Shown here: piece by piece, positions 9,073 to 17,944 of the stretch
Position numbering within the stretch: position 1 is the first letter of the stretch
Layout of the letters: each line of letters begins with the position of its first letter
Source: Gemmatimonadales bacterium
GTDB lineage: Bacteria; Gemmatimonadota; Gemmatimonadetes; Gemmatimonadales; GWC2-71-9
DNA length: 42,388 nt
Assembly (NCBI GenBank): GCA_013813435.1
Contig: JACCRS010000103.1
Coordinates: 1 to 42,388, forward strand
Direction of reading: 5' to 3'
Translations under genes and position numbers: made by a program
The notes under the pieces: generated by a model
Databases searched by the model: none
What the model was told of the DNA's origin: nothing
Seen by the model: only the letters and a program-made list of their open reading frames with translations

Positions 9073-10194
9073 ATGACTACCGTCAAGGAAATGCAGAGAA
9101 AGCCGGATTCGGCGTCGCCGTCACGGATCGCCGCGCTAGGATATGCCGCCCAGAGCCCGACTTCGCCGTTGGCGCCGTTCCGGTTCGAACGCAGGGAACC
9201 CGGTCCGCGAGACGTCCAGATCGAGATCCAATACTGCGGTGTGTGTCACTCCGATCTGCACACGGTCCGCAACGAGTGGAAGGGTACTGTTTATCCCGTC
9301 GTGCCCGGGCACGAGATCATAGGACGGGTGACCCAGGTCGGTAAGGAGGTGAAGGACTTCAAGGCCGGGGACCTCGCCGGCGTCGGCTGCCTGGTGGACT
9401 CGTGTCGCACTTGCGCCAGCTGCCGGGAAAACCTGGAGCAGTACTGCGACGTCGGATTCACCCTTACGTACAACAGTCCCGATCCCCACACCGGCGGCGT
9501 CACCTACGGCGGGTATTCCAACCGGATCGTGGTGGACCAGCATTTCGTCCTCCGGATCCCGGAAAAGCTGAACCCTGCCGCGGCCGCGCCCCTGCTCTGC
9601 GCCGGGGTCACCACCTATTCGCCGCTGCGCCATTGGGGGGTCGGCCCCGGCCACAAGGTCGGCATCGTGGGTCTCGGCGGTCTGGGCCACATGGGAGTGA
9701 AGTTCGCCCGCGCCTTCGGCGCCGAGGTGGTGCTTTTCACCACCTCTCCCGGGAAGACCGAGGACGCCAGGCGCCTGGGCGCGCACGAGGTCGTCATCTC
9801 CCGGGACCCGGCGGCGATGGCGGCGCACGCCAACAGCTTCGACTTTATCCTCAACACCGTCGCGGCCTCGCATAACCTCGACCCGTTCATCAACATGCTC
9901 AAGCGCGACGGCACCCTTTGCCTGGTCGGCGCGCCGGAAACTCCGCATCCCTCGCCCGGAGTGCTCGGCCTGATCTTCCGCCGCCGCCGGCTGGCCGGCT
10001 CGCTCATCGGTGGCCTCAAGGAGACTCAGGAGATGCTCGACTTTTGTGGCCAGCACGGAATCGTGTCTGACATCGAGATGATCCCGATCCAGGGGATTAA
10101 CGAGGCCTACGAGAGGATGCTCAAGAGCGACGTGAAGTACCGGTTTGTTATCGACATGGGCTCGCTGGCCAAGGACGAAAGGCGTGAGCGGTAA
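9073..10194 (+). CDS. Zinc-dependent NAD(P) alcohol dehydrogenase (CAD/YahK-like)
   Basis: 373 aa; CGVCHSDLHTVRNEW, PGHEIIGRVTQVG, CRTCASCRENLEQYC, GIVGLGGLGHMGVKFARAFGAEV. Confidence 0.95.
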   Translation: MTTVKEMQRKPDSASPSRIAALGYAAQSPTSPLAPFRFERREPGPRDVQIEIQYCGVCHSDLHTVRNEWKGTVYPVVPGHEIIGRVTQVGKEVKDFKAGDLAGVGCLVDSCRTCASCRENLEQYCDVGFTLTYNSPDPHTGGVTYGGYSNRIVVDQHFVLRIPEKLNPAAAAPLLCAGVTTYSPLRHWGVGPGHKVGIVGLGGLGHMGVKFARAFGAEVVLFTTSPGKTEDARRLGAHEVVISRDPAAMAAHANSFDFILNTVAASHNLDPFINMLKRDGTLCLVGAPETPHPSPGVLGLIFRRRRLAGSLIGGLKETQEMLDFCGQHGIVSDIEMIPIQGINEAYERMLKSDVKYRFVIDMGSLAKDERRER

Positions 10195-10392
10195 ACGGTG
10201 AAGAGAGGGTTCCGGTTGTCAGTCCGAGCGTAGTGGGGAATCGGCCCGGGTTACCTCGGGACTGATCGGTGTGGAAACGTGAACCCACCCGGTCCCTCGC
10301 TCCGCACGGGATGACTCGCGAGTGCTGAGGACGACAACACCGCTCACCGCTCACGCTTTCTGCAGTTCCCGCTCACGCTTTACCTTTCTACC
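10177..10392. repeat. Composite intergenic inverted repeat with GGCGTGAGCGGTAAACGGTG arms
   Basis: Left gaaaggcgtgagcggtaaacggtga; right acaccgctcaccgctcacgctttc plus second copy cccgctcacgctttacctttc. Confidence 0.75.
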
Positions 10393-11229
10393 ATGAAATT
10401 CATCTGCGTCGGCTGCGGCGTTCAGCACGCCGAGTCGGCGGTCCCACCCGGGCGCTGCGCCATCTGCGAGGATCAGCGGCAGTATGTCGGGCCTGGCGGC
10501 CAGAGGTGGACAGCGCTTAAGGAGCTGCAGGCGACCCACAAGAATCAGCTCGATGTCGAGGGGCCAGAGCTCATCAGCATTTCGACCGAGCCGAAGTTCG
10601 CCATCGGGCAGCGGGCGCTACACCTGCGCACCGCCGCAGGTAACATCCTCTGGGACTGCATCAGCCTGATCGACGACCGGAGCGTCGGCGCGGTGCAGGC
10701 GCTCGGCGGCGTGTCGGCCATCGCCATCTCCCATCCGCACTACTACTCCTCGATGGTGGAGTGGAGCCGGGCGCTGGGGGATGTCCCGATCTATCTCCAC
10801 GCCGCCGACGGGGAGTGGGTGATGCGGCCCCATCCCGCCATCGTCTTCTGGCAGGGTGATAACCACCAGCTGGCGCCCGGGCTCACGCTGATCCGCTGCG
10901 GCGGCCACTTCCCCGGTGGCACCGTGCTCCACTGGGCCGGAGGGGCGGGCGGTAAGGGGGCGCTGCTCACCGGGGACGTGATCCAGGTGGGGCAGGACCG
11001 GAAGACGGTGAGCTTCATGTACAGCTACCCGAACTACATCCCGGTGAGCGCCAGGACGGTACGGGAGATCGTGGCGGCGGTCGAGCCCTTCGAGTTCGAT
11101 CACATCTACGGGGCCTGGTTTGGGCAGAACATTCTCAGCAATGCCAAGCAGGCACTCCGCTACTCGGCGGACCGCTACATCGCCGCGATAACAGACGCAG
11201 ATCAGCCTGAAGCCAGAGTGTCACCCTGA
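10393..11229 (+). CDS. MBL-fold metallo-hydrolase with N-terminal CxxC zinc-ribbon-like segment
   Basis: 278 aa; CVGCGVQ...CAICED, AISHPHYYSSMVEW, LIRCGGHFPGGTVLHW, LLTGDVIQV. Confidence 0.8.
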   Translation: MKFICVGCGVQHAESAVPPGRCAICEDQRQYVGPGGQRWTALKELQATHKNQLDVEGPELISISTEPKFAIGQRALHLRTAAGNILWDCISLIDDRSVGAVQALGGVSAIAISHPHYYSSMVEWSRALGDVPIYLHAADGEWVMRPHPAIVFWQGDNHQLAPGLTLIRCGGHFPGGTVLHWAGGAGGKGALLTGDVIQVGQDRKTVSFMYSYPNYIPVSARTVREIVAAVEPFEFDHIYGAWFGQNILSNAKQALRYSADRYIAAITDADQPEARVSP

Positions 11230-11334
11230 GCCGTAGCGAAGCGAAGGCGAGGGGACCGAAGCGGGATGTGAAGACAACCCCATTCGTGTTTTCGGAGCGG
11301 TTGAAATTCTACCAGCAGTCGTACGTACAACCTG

Positions 11335-14001
11335 GTGGATCACAGCATGAACGAGTTTCGCGGGGGCAGTGCCCTTGCCGTCGACCTGCGCCGAGCCCGT
11401 GCGGCGAGGAAGCGGGAGGAGCGCGCCGCGCAGCCTGCTGAGCAGGAGCCGACGAGAGCTGGGCCCATCATCGACTGCGCCAACCGGCCGCCGATGGACT
11501 GCGTTCGGGAGTGGTTCGCCAAGGAAGGTTGGGAGCCGTTTCCCTTCCAGGAGGAGGTCTGGGAAGCCTACCTGGCCGGTGGGAGCGGCCTGATTCACGC
11601 GGCCACCGGCACCGGCAAGACCTACGCGGCCTGGATGGGCGCAGTGCTGGAGTGGCTGGAGCACTATTCTGCCCCGCTGCCCCGCCGCCCCGCTTCAGCG
11701 CCACTGCGGGTTCTATGGATAACCCCACTTCGGGCCCTCGCCGCTGATACCGAAGACGCCCTTCGTGCGCCGATCGAAGACCTCGGCCTCCCCTGGAGCG
11801 TCGAGTCGCGCACCGGCGACACCGCTCCCCGGATCCGGGCCCGCCAGAGCCGGCGCCTTCCTACCGCGCTGGTCACCACCCCCGAGAGCCTGGCCCTGTT
11901 GCTGACCCGCGCCGATGCGGCCGAGCTCTTCGAGCATCTCGAGCTGGTGGTGGTGGACGAATGGCACGAGCTCATGGCCTCCAAGCGGGGGGTGCAGACC
12001 GAGCTGGCCCTCGCACGGCTGCGCCGTTGGCGGCCGCAGCTGCGCACCTGGGGTTTGTCGGCCACGCTCGGCAACCTCGACGTGGCCCGGGACACTCTGC
12101 TCGGGGTTTCTAGTGCTGGTGCGGCGCATCCCGGCGTAGTCATTCGCGGGCTGGTGCCCAAGGCGCTCGAGGTCGACTCTTTGATCCCCGAAACCATCGA
12201 GCGTTTTCCCTGGTCGGGGCAGATCGGCCTCCGGATGGTTCCGGAAGTGGTGCGCGCGATCGAGGAGGGCAAGACCACGCTGGTGTTCACCAACACCCGC
12301 GCGACCGCGGAGATCTGGTTTCAGGCACTGCTCGCCGCCTGCCCTGACTGGGCCGGCGTGATCGCTCTGCATCACGGTTCGATGGATCGGGAGACCCGCG
12401 AATGGGTGGAGGACGGCATCCGCGCCGGCCGGCTGCGCTGCGTCGTCTGCACTTCCACTCTCGACCTCGGCGTGGACTTCACTCCCGTGGACCGCGTGCT
12501 CCAGATCGGAAGCCCCAAGGCGGTGGGCCGGCTGATCCAGCGAGCCGGGCGGAGCGGCCACCAGCCCGGGGCGGTCAGCCGCCTCACCTGCGTGCCGACC
12601 AACGCACTGGAGCTGTTGGATGTCGCTGCCGCCCGCGACGCGCTCGCCGCCGGCGCCATCGAATCCCGCCCACCGGTAGAGCAGCCGCTCGATCTCCTGG
12701 CTCAGCACGCAGTCACCATTGCCGTGGGTGGCGGCTTTCGTCTCGCCGAGTTGCTGACGGAGGTGCGCACCACGCGGTCGTTTCGGAATCTTTCCGACGC
12801 CGAGTGGCAGTGGGTGATGGACTTCATCACCCACGGTGGCCAGGTGCTGGGCGCCTATCCCGAGTACAACAAGGTGGTCGAGCGCGACGGCCTCTACAGT
12901 ATTCGGGATCGTGGCGCGGCGATGCGGCACCGGATGTCCATCGGCACCATCGTGAGCGAAGCCGCCATGAAGGTGAAGTACGTACGAGGAAAGACCGTCG
13001 GCACGGTGGAGGAGAACTTCATCGCCCGGCTACGGCCCGGTGACGTCTTCACCTTTGCCGGCCGGGCTCTGAAGTTCGTTCGAGTGCGGGAAATGACTGC
13101 CTGGGTCAGGAAGTCGAACGAAGCCACGACGGTCGTGCCGCACTGGACCGGTGCCCGCCTGCCACTGTCGCCCGAGCTGGCCTCCGCCGTCCGCGGAAAG
13201 CTCGACCAGGCCCGGAAGGGCAGGTTCGACGGCGCCGAGATGGAAGCGGTGCGGCCGATTCTGGAGCTGCAGGCCAAGTGGTCCCGATTGCCGGCACCGG
13301 ACGAGCTGCTGATCGAACGGGTTCGCACCCGCGAGGGCCACCACCTTTTCTTCTATCCCATCGAGGGAAGGCTGGTGCACGAGGGAATGGCCGCCCTCTT
13401 CGCCTACCGGCTGGCACAGCTGGGTCCGATCACCTTCACTCTGGCGGCCAACGACTACGGCTTCGAGCTGCTGTCGCCCGAGCCCGCTCTCCTGGAGGAG
13501 GCGCTGGAAGCGGGCCTGGTGTCGCCCGACAATCTGCTGTACGACATCCCGGCCAGCCTCAACGCCGCCGAGCTGGCGCGGCGCCAGTTCCGGGAGATCG
13601 CCCGCGTCGCCGGCCTTATCTTTCAGGGGTATCCTGGAACCAACAAGAGCGTGAAGCAGGTTCAGGCATCGAGCGGCCTGCTCTATGATGTGTTCGCCCG
13701 ATACGATCCGGACAACCTGCTCTTGTTTCAGGCGCACCGCGAGGTGCTGGAACGCCAGTTGGAGCGCAGCCGTTTGGGCCGGACGCTGGAGCGGATCGCC
13801 GGCGGCAGGGTCGCCATCAGCGAAGTCGAGCGTCCCACGCCGCTCGCCTTTGCGCTCCTGGTCGACCGCGCCCGCGAGCAGGTGAGCTCCGAGAAATTCC
13901 TGGATCGGGTTCGCCGGCTGGCGGCGCCGCTGGAGCGGGCAGCGGAAAGTGGCAATGGGCGTATAAGGTTTGGCCAGGGACGCGGCAGAGGATTTCGATG
14001 A
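11335..14001 (+). CDS. Ligase-associated DNA damage response DEXH-box helicase (Lhr-like)
   Basis: 888 aa; HAATGTGKTYAAWMG (Walker A), VVVDEWHEL, LSATLGNL, STLDLGVDFTPVDRVLQIGSPKAVGRLIQRAGRSGHQPG. GTG start at 11335 or ATG at 11347. Confidence 0.94.
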   Translation: MDHSMNEFRGGSALAVDLRRARAARKREERAAQPAEQEPTRAGPIIDCANRPPMDCVREWFAKEGWEPFPFQEEVWEAYLAGGSGLIHAATGTGKTYAAWMGAVLEWLEHYSAPLPRRPASAPLRVLWITPLRALAADTEDALRAPIEDLGLPWSVESRTGDTAPRIRARQSRRLPTALVTTPESLALLLTRADAAELFEHLELVVVDEWHELMASKRGVQTELALARLRRWRPQLRTWGLSATLGNLDVARDTLLGVSSAGAAHPGVVIRGLVPKALEVDSLIPETIERFPWSGQIGLRMVPEVVRAIEEGKTTLVFTNTRATAEIWFQALLAACPDWAGVIALHHGSMDRETREWVEDGIRAGRLRCVVCTSTLDLGVDFTPVDRVLQIGSPKAVGRLIQRAGRSGHQPGAVSRLTCVPTNALELLDVAAARDALAAGAIESRPPVEQPLDLLAQHAVTIAVGGGFRLAELLTEVRTTRSFRNLSDAEWQWVMDFITHGGQVLGAYPEYNKVVERDGLYSIRDRGAAMRHRMSIGTIVSEAAMKVKYVRGKTVGTVEENFIARLRPGDVFTFAGRALKFVRVREMTAWVRKSNEATTVVPHWTGARLPLSPELASAVRGKLDQARKGRFDGAEMEAVRPILELQAKWSRLPAPDELLIERVRTREGHHLFFYPIEGRLVHEGMAALFAYRLAQLGPITFTLAANDYGFELLSPEPALLEEALEAGLVSPDNLLYDIPASLNAAELARRQFREIARVAGLIFQGYPGTNKSVKQVQASSGLLYDVFARYDPDNLLLFQAHREVLERQLERSRLGRTLERIAGGRVAISEVERPTPLAFALLVDRAREQVSSEKFLDRVRRLAAPLERAAESGNGRIRFGQGRGRGFR

Positions 14002-14741
14002 GCGATGTGTGTCTTACGTTGGCGGGCGAGCAGGTCTACTTGCTGGGCGAGCGGGCGCTGTACTGGCCGGGAACCAGCACACTGGTGGTGGCCGACCTGC
14101 ACTGGGGCAAGGCGTCCACTTTCCGCGCAGCCGGAATACCCGTTCCTATCGGCACCACCAGCGATGATCTGGCCCGGCTCGACAGCGCCCTCCGGCGTAC
14201 CAGCGCGCGGCGCATGGTCGTACTGGGCGATCTGTTTCACGCCAAGGCCGGACGCGTCGCCTCGCACACCCTGGCTGAGCTGCGCCGATGGAGGAGCCTG
14301 GCCGGCACGTTCGAGATACTGCTGGTGCGCGGAAATCACGACCGGCACGCGGGCGACCCGCCGAACGATCTGCAGATCAACTGCGTGAACGCGCCGGCGT
14401 TCGTGCCGCCATTCATCTTCCGTCACGAGCCGGTAGATGCCGAGGGCGCCTACGGCCTGGCCGGCCATGTGCACCCGGGGCTGACGCTGGTGGGCCGGGG
14501 CCTTCAACGAGAGACCCTGCCCTGCTTTCTCGTGGGACAGCGTGGGGCGATCATCCCGGCTTTCGGCAGCTTCACCGGCTTCGGCGCGGTGCAGCCGGGG
14601 CCGGGCGACCGCGCGTTCGTGGTGGCGGACGGCGAGGTGTTGGAGGTGACCGGACCGGCGGACGCGAGCCCCACGGCGTATCCTGCGGCGCTGGATGAGC
14701 TGTCGCAAACCGACCCCGAGTCGCTGATCTGGCGTCCTTAG
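13998..14741 (+). CDS. pdeM: Ligase-associated DNA damage response endonuclease/phosphoesterase PdeM
   Basis: 247 aa; VVADLHWGKASTFRAAGIPVP, VVLGDLFHAKAGR, LLVRGNHDRH, GHVHPGLTL; ATGA overlap with helicase. Confidence 0.9.
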   Translation: MSDVCLTLAGEQVYLLGERALYWPGTSTLVVADLHWGKASTFRAAGIPVPIGTTSDDLARLDSALRRTSARRMVVLGDLFHAKAGRVASHTLAELRRWRSLAGTFEILLVRGNHDRHAGDPPNDLQINCVNAPAFVPPFIFRHEPVDAEGAYGLAGHVHPGLTLVGRGLQRETLPCFLVGQRGAIIPAFGSFTGFGAVQPGPGDRAFVVADGEVLEVTGPADASPTAYPAALDELSQTDPESLIWRP

Positions 14742-15111
14742 AGACCGCATCTCGACGGGAGAGGGGTCAGCCCACATCTTCGGTGGTAGAACTCGGAATA
14801 TTTCCGTACGTGGTGCCGAGTCCTATTCTGCTGTACTGGCGGCGTCGAAGACGAGCAGAATGGCACGATGAGATCCAACTCCCCGGAACACGCGACACTG
14901 TGTCGGCATATCGTATCGATCGGAGGAACCGTGCATAGATCCGCCGGACTTCTGCTGGCTGCCATCAATCACACACGTGCGGTCCTTACCTCGGTGCAAC
15001 GTCGCTATGGTACTTTCCGACCCCGGAGGCCCCATGCGTGCTCCCCTAGTGCTGTTCAATATCATGGCCATCGCCGCCGCGAAAGCTGCCCCGCTGCCAG
15101 CCGGGAGCAGC

Positions 15112-15138
15112 TGTCGATTCCACGCTCTCCCAATCGTC
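15112..15138 (+). promoter_or_regulatory. Candidate ECF42-type promoter (TGTCGA-N17-CGTC)
   Basis: tgtcga ttccacgctctcccaat cgtc about 40 nt upstream of the DGPF gene start. Confidence 0.55.
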
Positions 15139-15178
15139 TACTGATTGTCCACGATTTCACACCACTTGGGAGGGAGCT

Positions 15179-15574
15179 ATGAGGTACCTGTGCCTGATCT
15201 ACGAGAACGAGAAAGCCTGGGAGTCGCTGCCGCCTTCGGAGGCGGAGGCGATCATGGGCGAGTACTTCGGCTTTACCGAGCAGATCCGCGGCAATGGCAA
15301 GTTCGTGGCCGGCGAGGCGCTCCAGCCCACCCCCACCGCCACCACCGTCCGGGTTCGGAACGGCAAGATCTCCACCACCGACGGTCCATTCGCCGAGACC
15401 AAGGAGCAGCTGGGGGGGTTCTACCTCATCGAGGCTAAGGACCTGAACGACGCCATTCAGGTGGCTTCCAAAATCCCGTCGGCTCGGGTCGGGTCGATCG
15501 AAGTGCGGCCGGTGATCGATTTCTCGCAGGAGATGGAAAAGAGGGAGCAGGAGGGCGCCGGGGCGAGTGTCTGA
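15179..15574 (+). CDS. YCII-related DGPF-domain protein
   Basis: MRYLCLIYENEKAWESLPPSEAEAIMGEYFGF...ISTTDGPFAETKEQLGGFYLIEAKDLNDAIQVASKIP; SD GGGAGGGAG. Confidence 0.93.
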   Translation: MRYLCLIYENEKAWESLPPSEAEAIMGEYFGFTEQIRGNGKFVAGEALQPTPTATTVRVRNGKISTTDGPFAETKEQLGGFYLIEAKDLNDAIQVASKIPSARVGSIEVRPVIDFSQEMEKREQEGAGASV

Positions 15575-15575
15575 A

Positions 15576-15645
15576 GAGTCGAGGGTCAAGGGTCGAGGGT
15601 CTACTCTTCATGCGCCGTAGACCCTAGACTCTAGACCCTAGACGT
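15576..15645. repeat. Intergenic hairpin of GAGGGTC / AGACCCTAGACTCTAGACC words
   Basis: gagtcgagggtcaagggtcgagggtctact...cgtagaccctagactctagaccctagacg. Confidence 0.75.
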
Positions 15646-15653
15646 TCCAACGA

Positions 15654-16916
15654 ATGTCCGATCCCATTGAAGAACTCTTCCGCACCGAGTCCCGCCGAGT
15701 TCTCGCCACGCTCATCCGTCTGCTCGGCGACTTCGATCTGGCGGAGGAGGCGATGCAGGAAGCCTTTACGACCGCAGTCGAGCGCTGGCCGACTGAAGGA
15801 ACGCCGAAGAATCCCCGCGCGTGGCTGGTCTCAACTGGCCGCTTCAAGGCCATCGATCAACTGCGCCGGCGGGCCCGATTCGATGCCTCCCTGGCCGCGG
15901 TGGCCGATCGTCTGGGCAACGGTGTCACCCCGCCGCACGAACTGGACGACGACCGCCTCGAGGACGACCGGCTCCGCCTCATCTTCACCTGCTGCCACCC
16001 TGCCCTGCAGCCGGACGCCCAGATCGCGCTCACTCTGCGCGAAGTCTGCGGCCTCACCACCGAGGAGATTGCCCGGGCGTTCCTGACCCCGGCGCCCACT
16101 CTGGCGCAGCGTATCGTCCGGGCCAAGGCCAAGATCAAGGCCGCGCGAATTCCCTATCACATCCCCTCACGCGCCGAGTTGCCGGAGCGACTCGCCACAG
16201 TACTCCACGTCATCTACCTGGTGTTCAACGAAGGCTACTCAGCCTCCTCCGGCGGCTCGCTCACCCGCCTGGAGCTTTCTGTCGAAGCCATTCGGCTGGG
16301 ACGCCTGCTGACCGAGCTGCTCCCCGAGCCCGAGGCGGCTGGGCTCCTCGCCTTGATGCTGTTGCACGAGTCGAGGCGCGCCTCACGCACCACTGCCGAT
16401 GGTGAGCTGGTGCTCCTGGACGATCAGGATCGGTCCAGCTGGAATCGGGAGTTGATCGCTGAGGGGGTCACCCTGGTCGAGCGCGCACTTCGATCGCGTA
16501 ACTTCGGGCCCTACACCCTGCAGGCAGCCATCGCGGCGGTGCACGCGGAGGCGCCCAGCGCAGCAGACACCGATTGGGCTGAGATCGTGGGATTGTACGA
16601 TGTACTGCGGAAAGCAGACCCTTCACCCGTGATCGAGCTCAACCGGGCGGCGGCCGTGGCAATGCGGGACGGGCCCGAGAACGGACTGGTACTCATAGAC
16701 GGCATTCTCGCCCGGGGTGAGCTCGCAGACTATGCGGTTGCCCACTCTACCAGGGCGGAGTTGTGCCGGCGATTGGGACGCACGGCAGATGCAGTCGACT
16801 CATATAGGCGGGCGCACGCACTCACGCGCCAGGAGGCGCAACGAAGGTTTATTGACCGCAAGCTTGGAGCTCTACTTGAGGCGGGTGATGGCACCAATCA
16901 TGTACCGCGGCACTAG
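15654..16916 (+). CDS. ECF42-type RNA polymerase sigma factor with C-terminal TPR-like extension
   Basis: 420 aa; EELFRTESRRVLATLIRLLGDFDLAEEAMQEAFTTAVERWP, LIFTCCHPALQPDAQIALTLREVCGLTTEEIARAFL, long C-terminal helical domain. Confidence 0.93.
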   Translation: MSDPIEELFRTESRRVLATLIRLLGDFDLAEEAMQEAFTTAVERWPTEGTPKNPRAWLVSTGRFKAIDQLRRRARFDASLAAVADRLGNGVTPPHELDDDRLEDDRLRLIFTCCHPALQPDAQIALTLREVCGLTTEEIARAFLTPAPTLAQRIVRAKAKIKAARIPYHIPSRAELPERLATVLHVIYLVFNEGYSASSGGSLTRLELSVEAIRLGRLLTELLPEPEAAGLLALMLLHESRRASRTTADGELVLLDDQDRSSWNRELIAEGVTLVERALRSRNFGPYTLQAAIAAVHAEAPSAADTDWAEIVGLYDVLRKADPSPVIELNRAAAVAMRDGPENGLVLIDGILARGELADYAVAHSTRAELCRRLGRTADAVDSYRRAHALTRQEAQRRFIDRKLGALLEAGDGTNHVPRH

Positions 16917-17138
16917 CTCGTCCCGGAACTTGCGCCAGATCGGGTACTGCCCGTAGTTCCCTGCCGTGAAGACCACTGTCAGATCCAGGTAGGGCACCAC
17001 GATCACAAACTGTCCGCCGTTGCCGTTGGCCTCGTAGGTGTTTCCGTCCCACTTAAGCTCGTGCCGGTGCCAGCCGTAGCCATCGGACACGCCGTCCGGC
17101 GTCCGGATCTGTGACCTTTCGCCCCCGTCGGTTGCCAT
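16872..17138 (-). pseudogene. C-terminal remnant of a beta-lactamase-related (CubicO-type) serine hydrolase
   Basis: SDGYGWHRHELKWDGNTYEANGNGGQFVIVVPYLDLTVVFTAGNYGQYPIWRKFRDELVPRYMIGAI; catalytic N-terminal part missing. Confidence 0.65.
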
Positions 17139-17206
17139 CGCTTTCGCGAGCCCGTGTTAAGGAACCATAGAACGCTGGTAAAATTCTGTCAACTTTTTTA
17201 CTTTCC

Positions 17207-17854
17207 ATGATGCCTCGTCCATATGTCGTCACATCGCTCAAGCAGTTGCTCGTCATCGCTTCGCCTGGCCGGGAAGACATCATCGACGCCGTGGGCCTCA
17301 TAGGGCCCTGCGCCGTTACCGAGCTAGCTCATCTGGTCGGGCGTTCCCGGCATGCCCTTTATTATCACGTGCGGGCACTTCGGGATTGCGGACTGCTCGT
17401 GGAAACCCGCCACTCGGGAGAGGGACGGAAACCAACGGCCCGCTATGACCTGCCCGGCAGACCGCTATCAGTGCGCTATGATCTGAGCAGCGAGCGGGCG
17501 AAGCGCGCGGTCATCGCGCTGGCCCGGACACGACTGCGTAGCGCGGCGCGTGGCTTTGTGCTCGCTTGTCGACCAGATGTAGCGACCGTCGAAGGCCCTC
17601 GGAGGAACCTCTGGGTAACTCGGTGGAAGGGATGGTTGTCCGACCGGGAGTTGGAGAAAGTCAATGGGCACCTGACCAAGCTGGTCGAGTTACTGAAGCA
17701 CGATGCGGGGGCGTCTCGTGCCGGCCGAAGACCTCACGAAGTCACCTTCGCGCTGGCTCCCATCGTTCCGAAGGCCCCACCAACCGTTAGCCGTCGGCGG
17801 CGGGGTCGCCCCGCCCGCTCGGCTCACGTTCGTCGCCCGCTGCGAATAGCTTAG
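17207..17854 (+). CDS. Winged helix-turn-helix (ArsR-like) transcriptional regulator
   Basis: DIIDAVGLIGPCAVTELAHLVGRSRHALYYHVRALRDCGLLVETRHSGEGRKPTARYDLPG. Confidence 0.75.
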   Translation: MMPRPYVVTSLKQLLVIASPGREDIIDAVGLIGPCAVTELAHLVGRSRHALYYHVRALRDCGLLVETRHSGEGRKPTARYDLPGRPLSVRYDLSSERAKRAVIALARTRLRSAARGFVLACRPDVATVEGPRRNLWVTRWKGWLSDRELEKVNGHLTKLVELLKHDAGASRAGRRPHEVTFALAPIVPKAPPTVSRRRRGRPARSAHVRRPLRIA

Positions 17855-17944
17855 GGTCGGCCAGGGCCCGTCGCGCAGCTTCATGAAACGCGGACTGATG
17901 GGGATGCATTTAGTAATCGGTCGACGAAATCGTGGGAGATCAAT

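Noticed and set aside
11713-12930. 405 aa minus-strand ORF
   Set aside because: Antisense to the helicase core; no motif.
13728-14777. 349 aa minus-strand ORF
   Set aside because: Antisense to helicase end and PdeM.
14836-14872. Perfect 8-bp inverted repeat ATTCTGCT...AGCAGAAT
   Set aside because: Long loop, single occurrence, could be chance.
14868-15182. 104 aa ORF and a 36 aa signal-peptide-like ORF (15033-15143)
   Set aside because: No motif, and the second overlaps the candidate ECF42 promoter; could be decayed sequence but not supportable.
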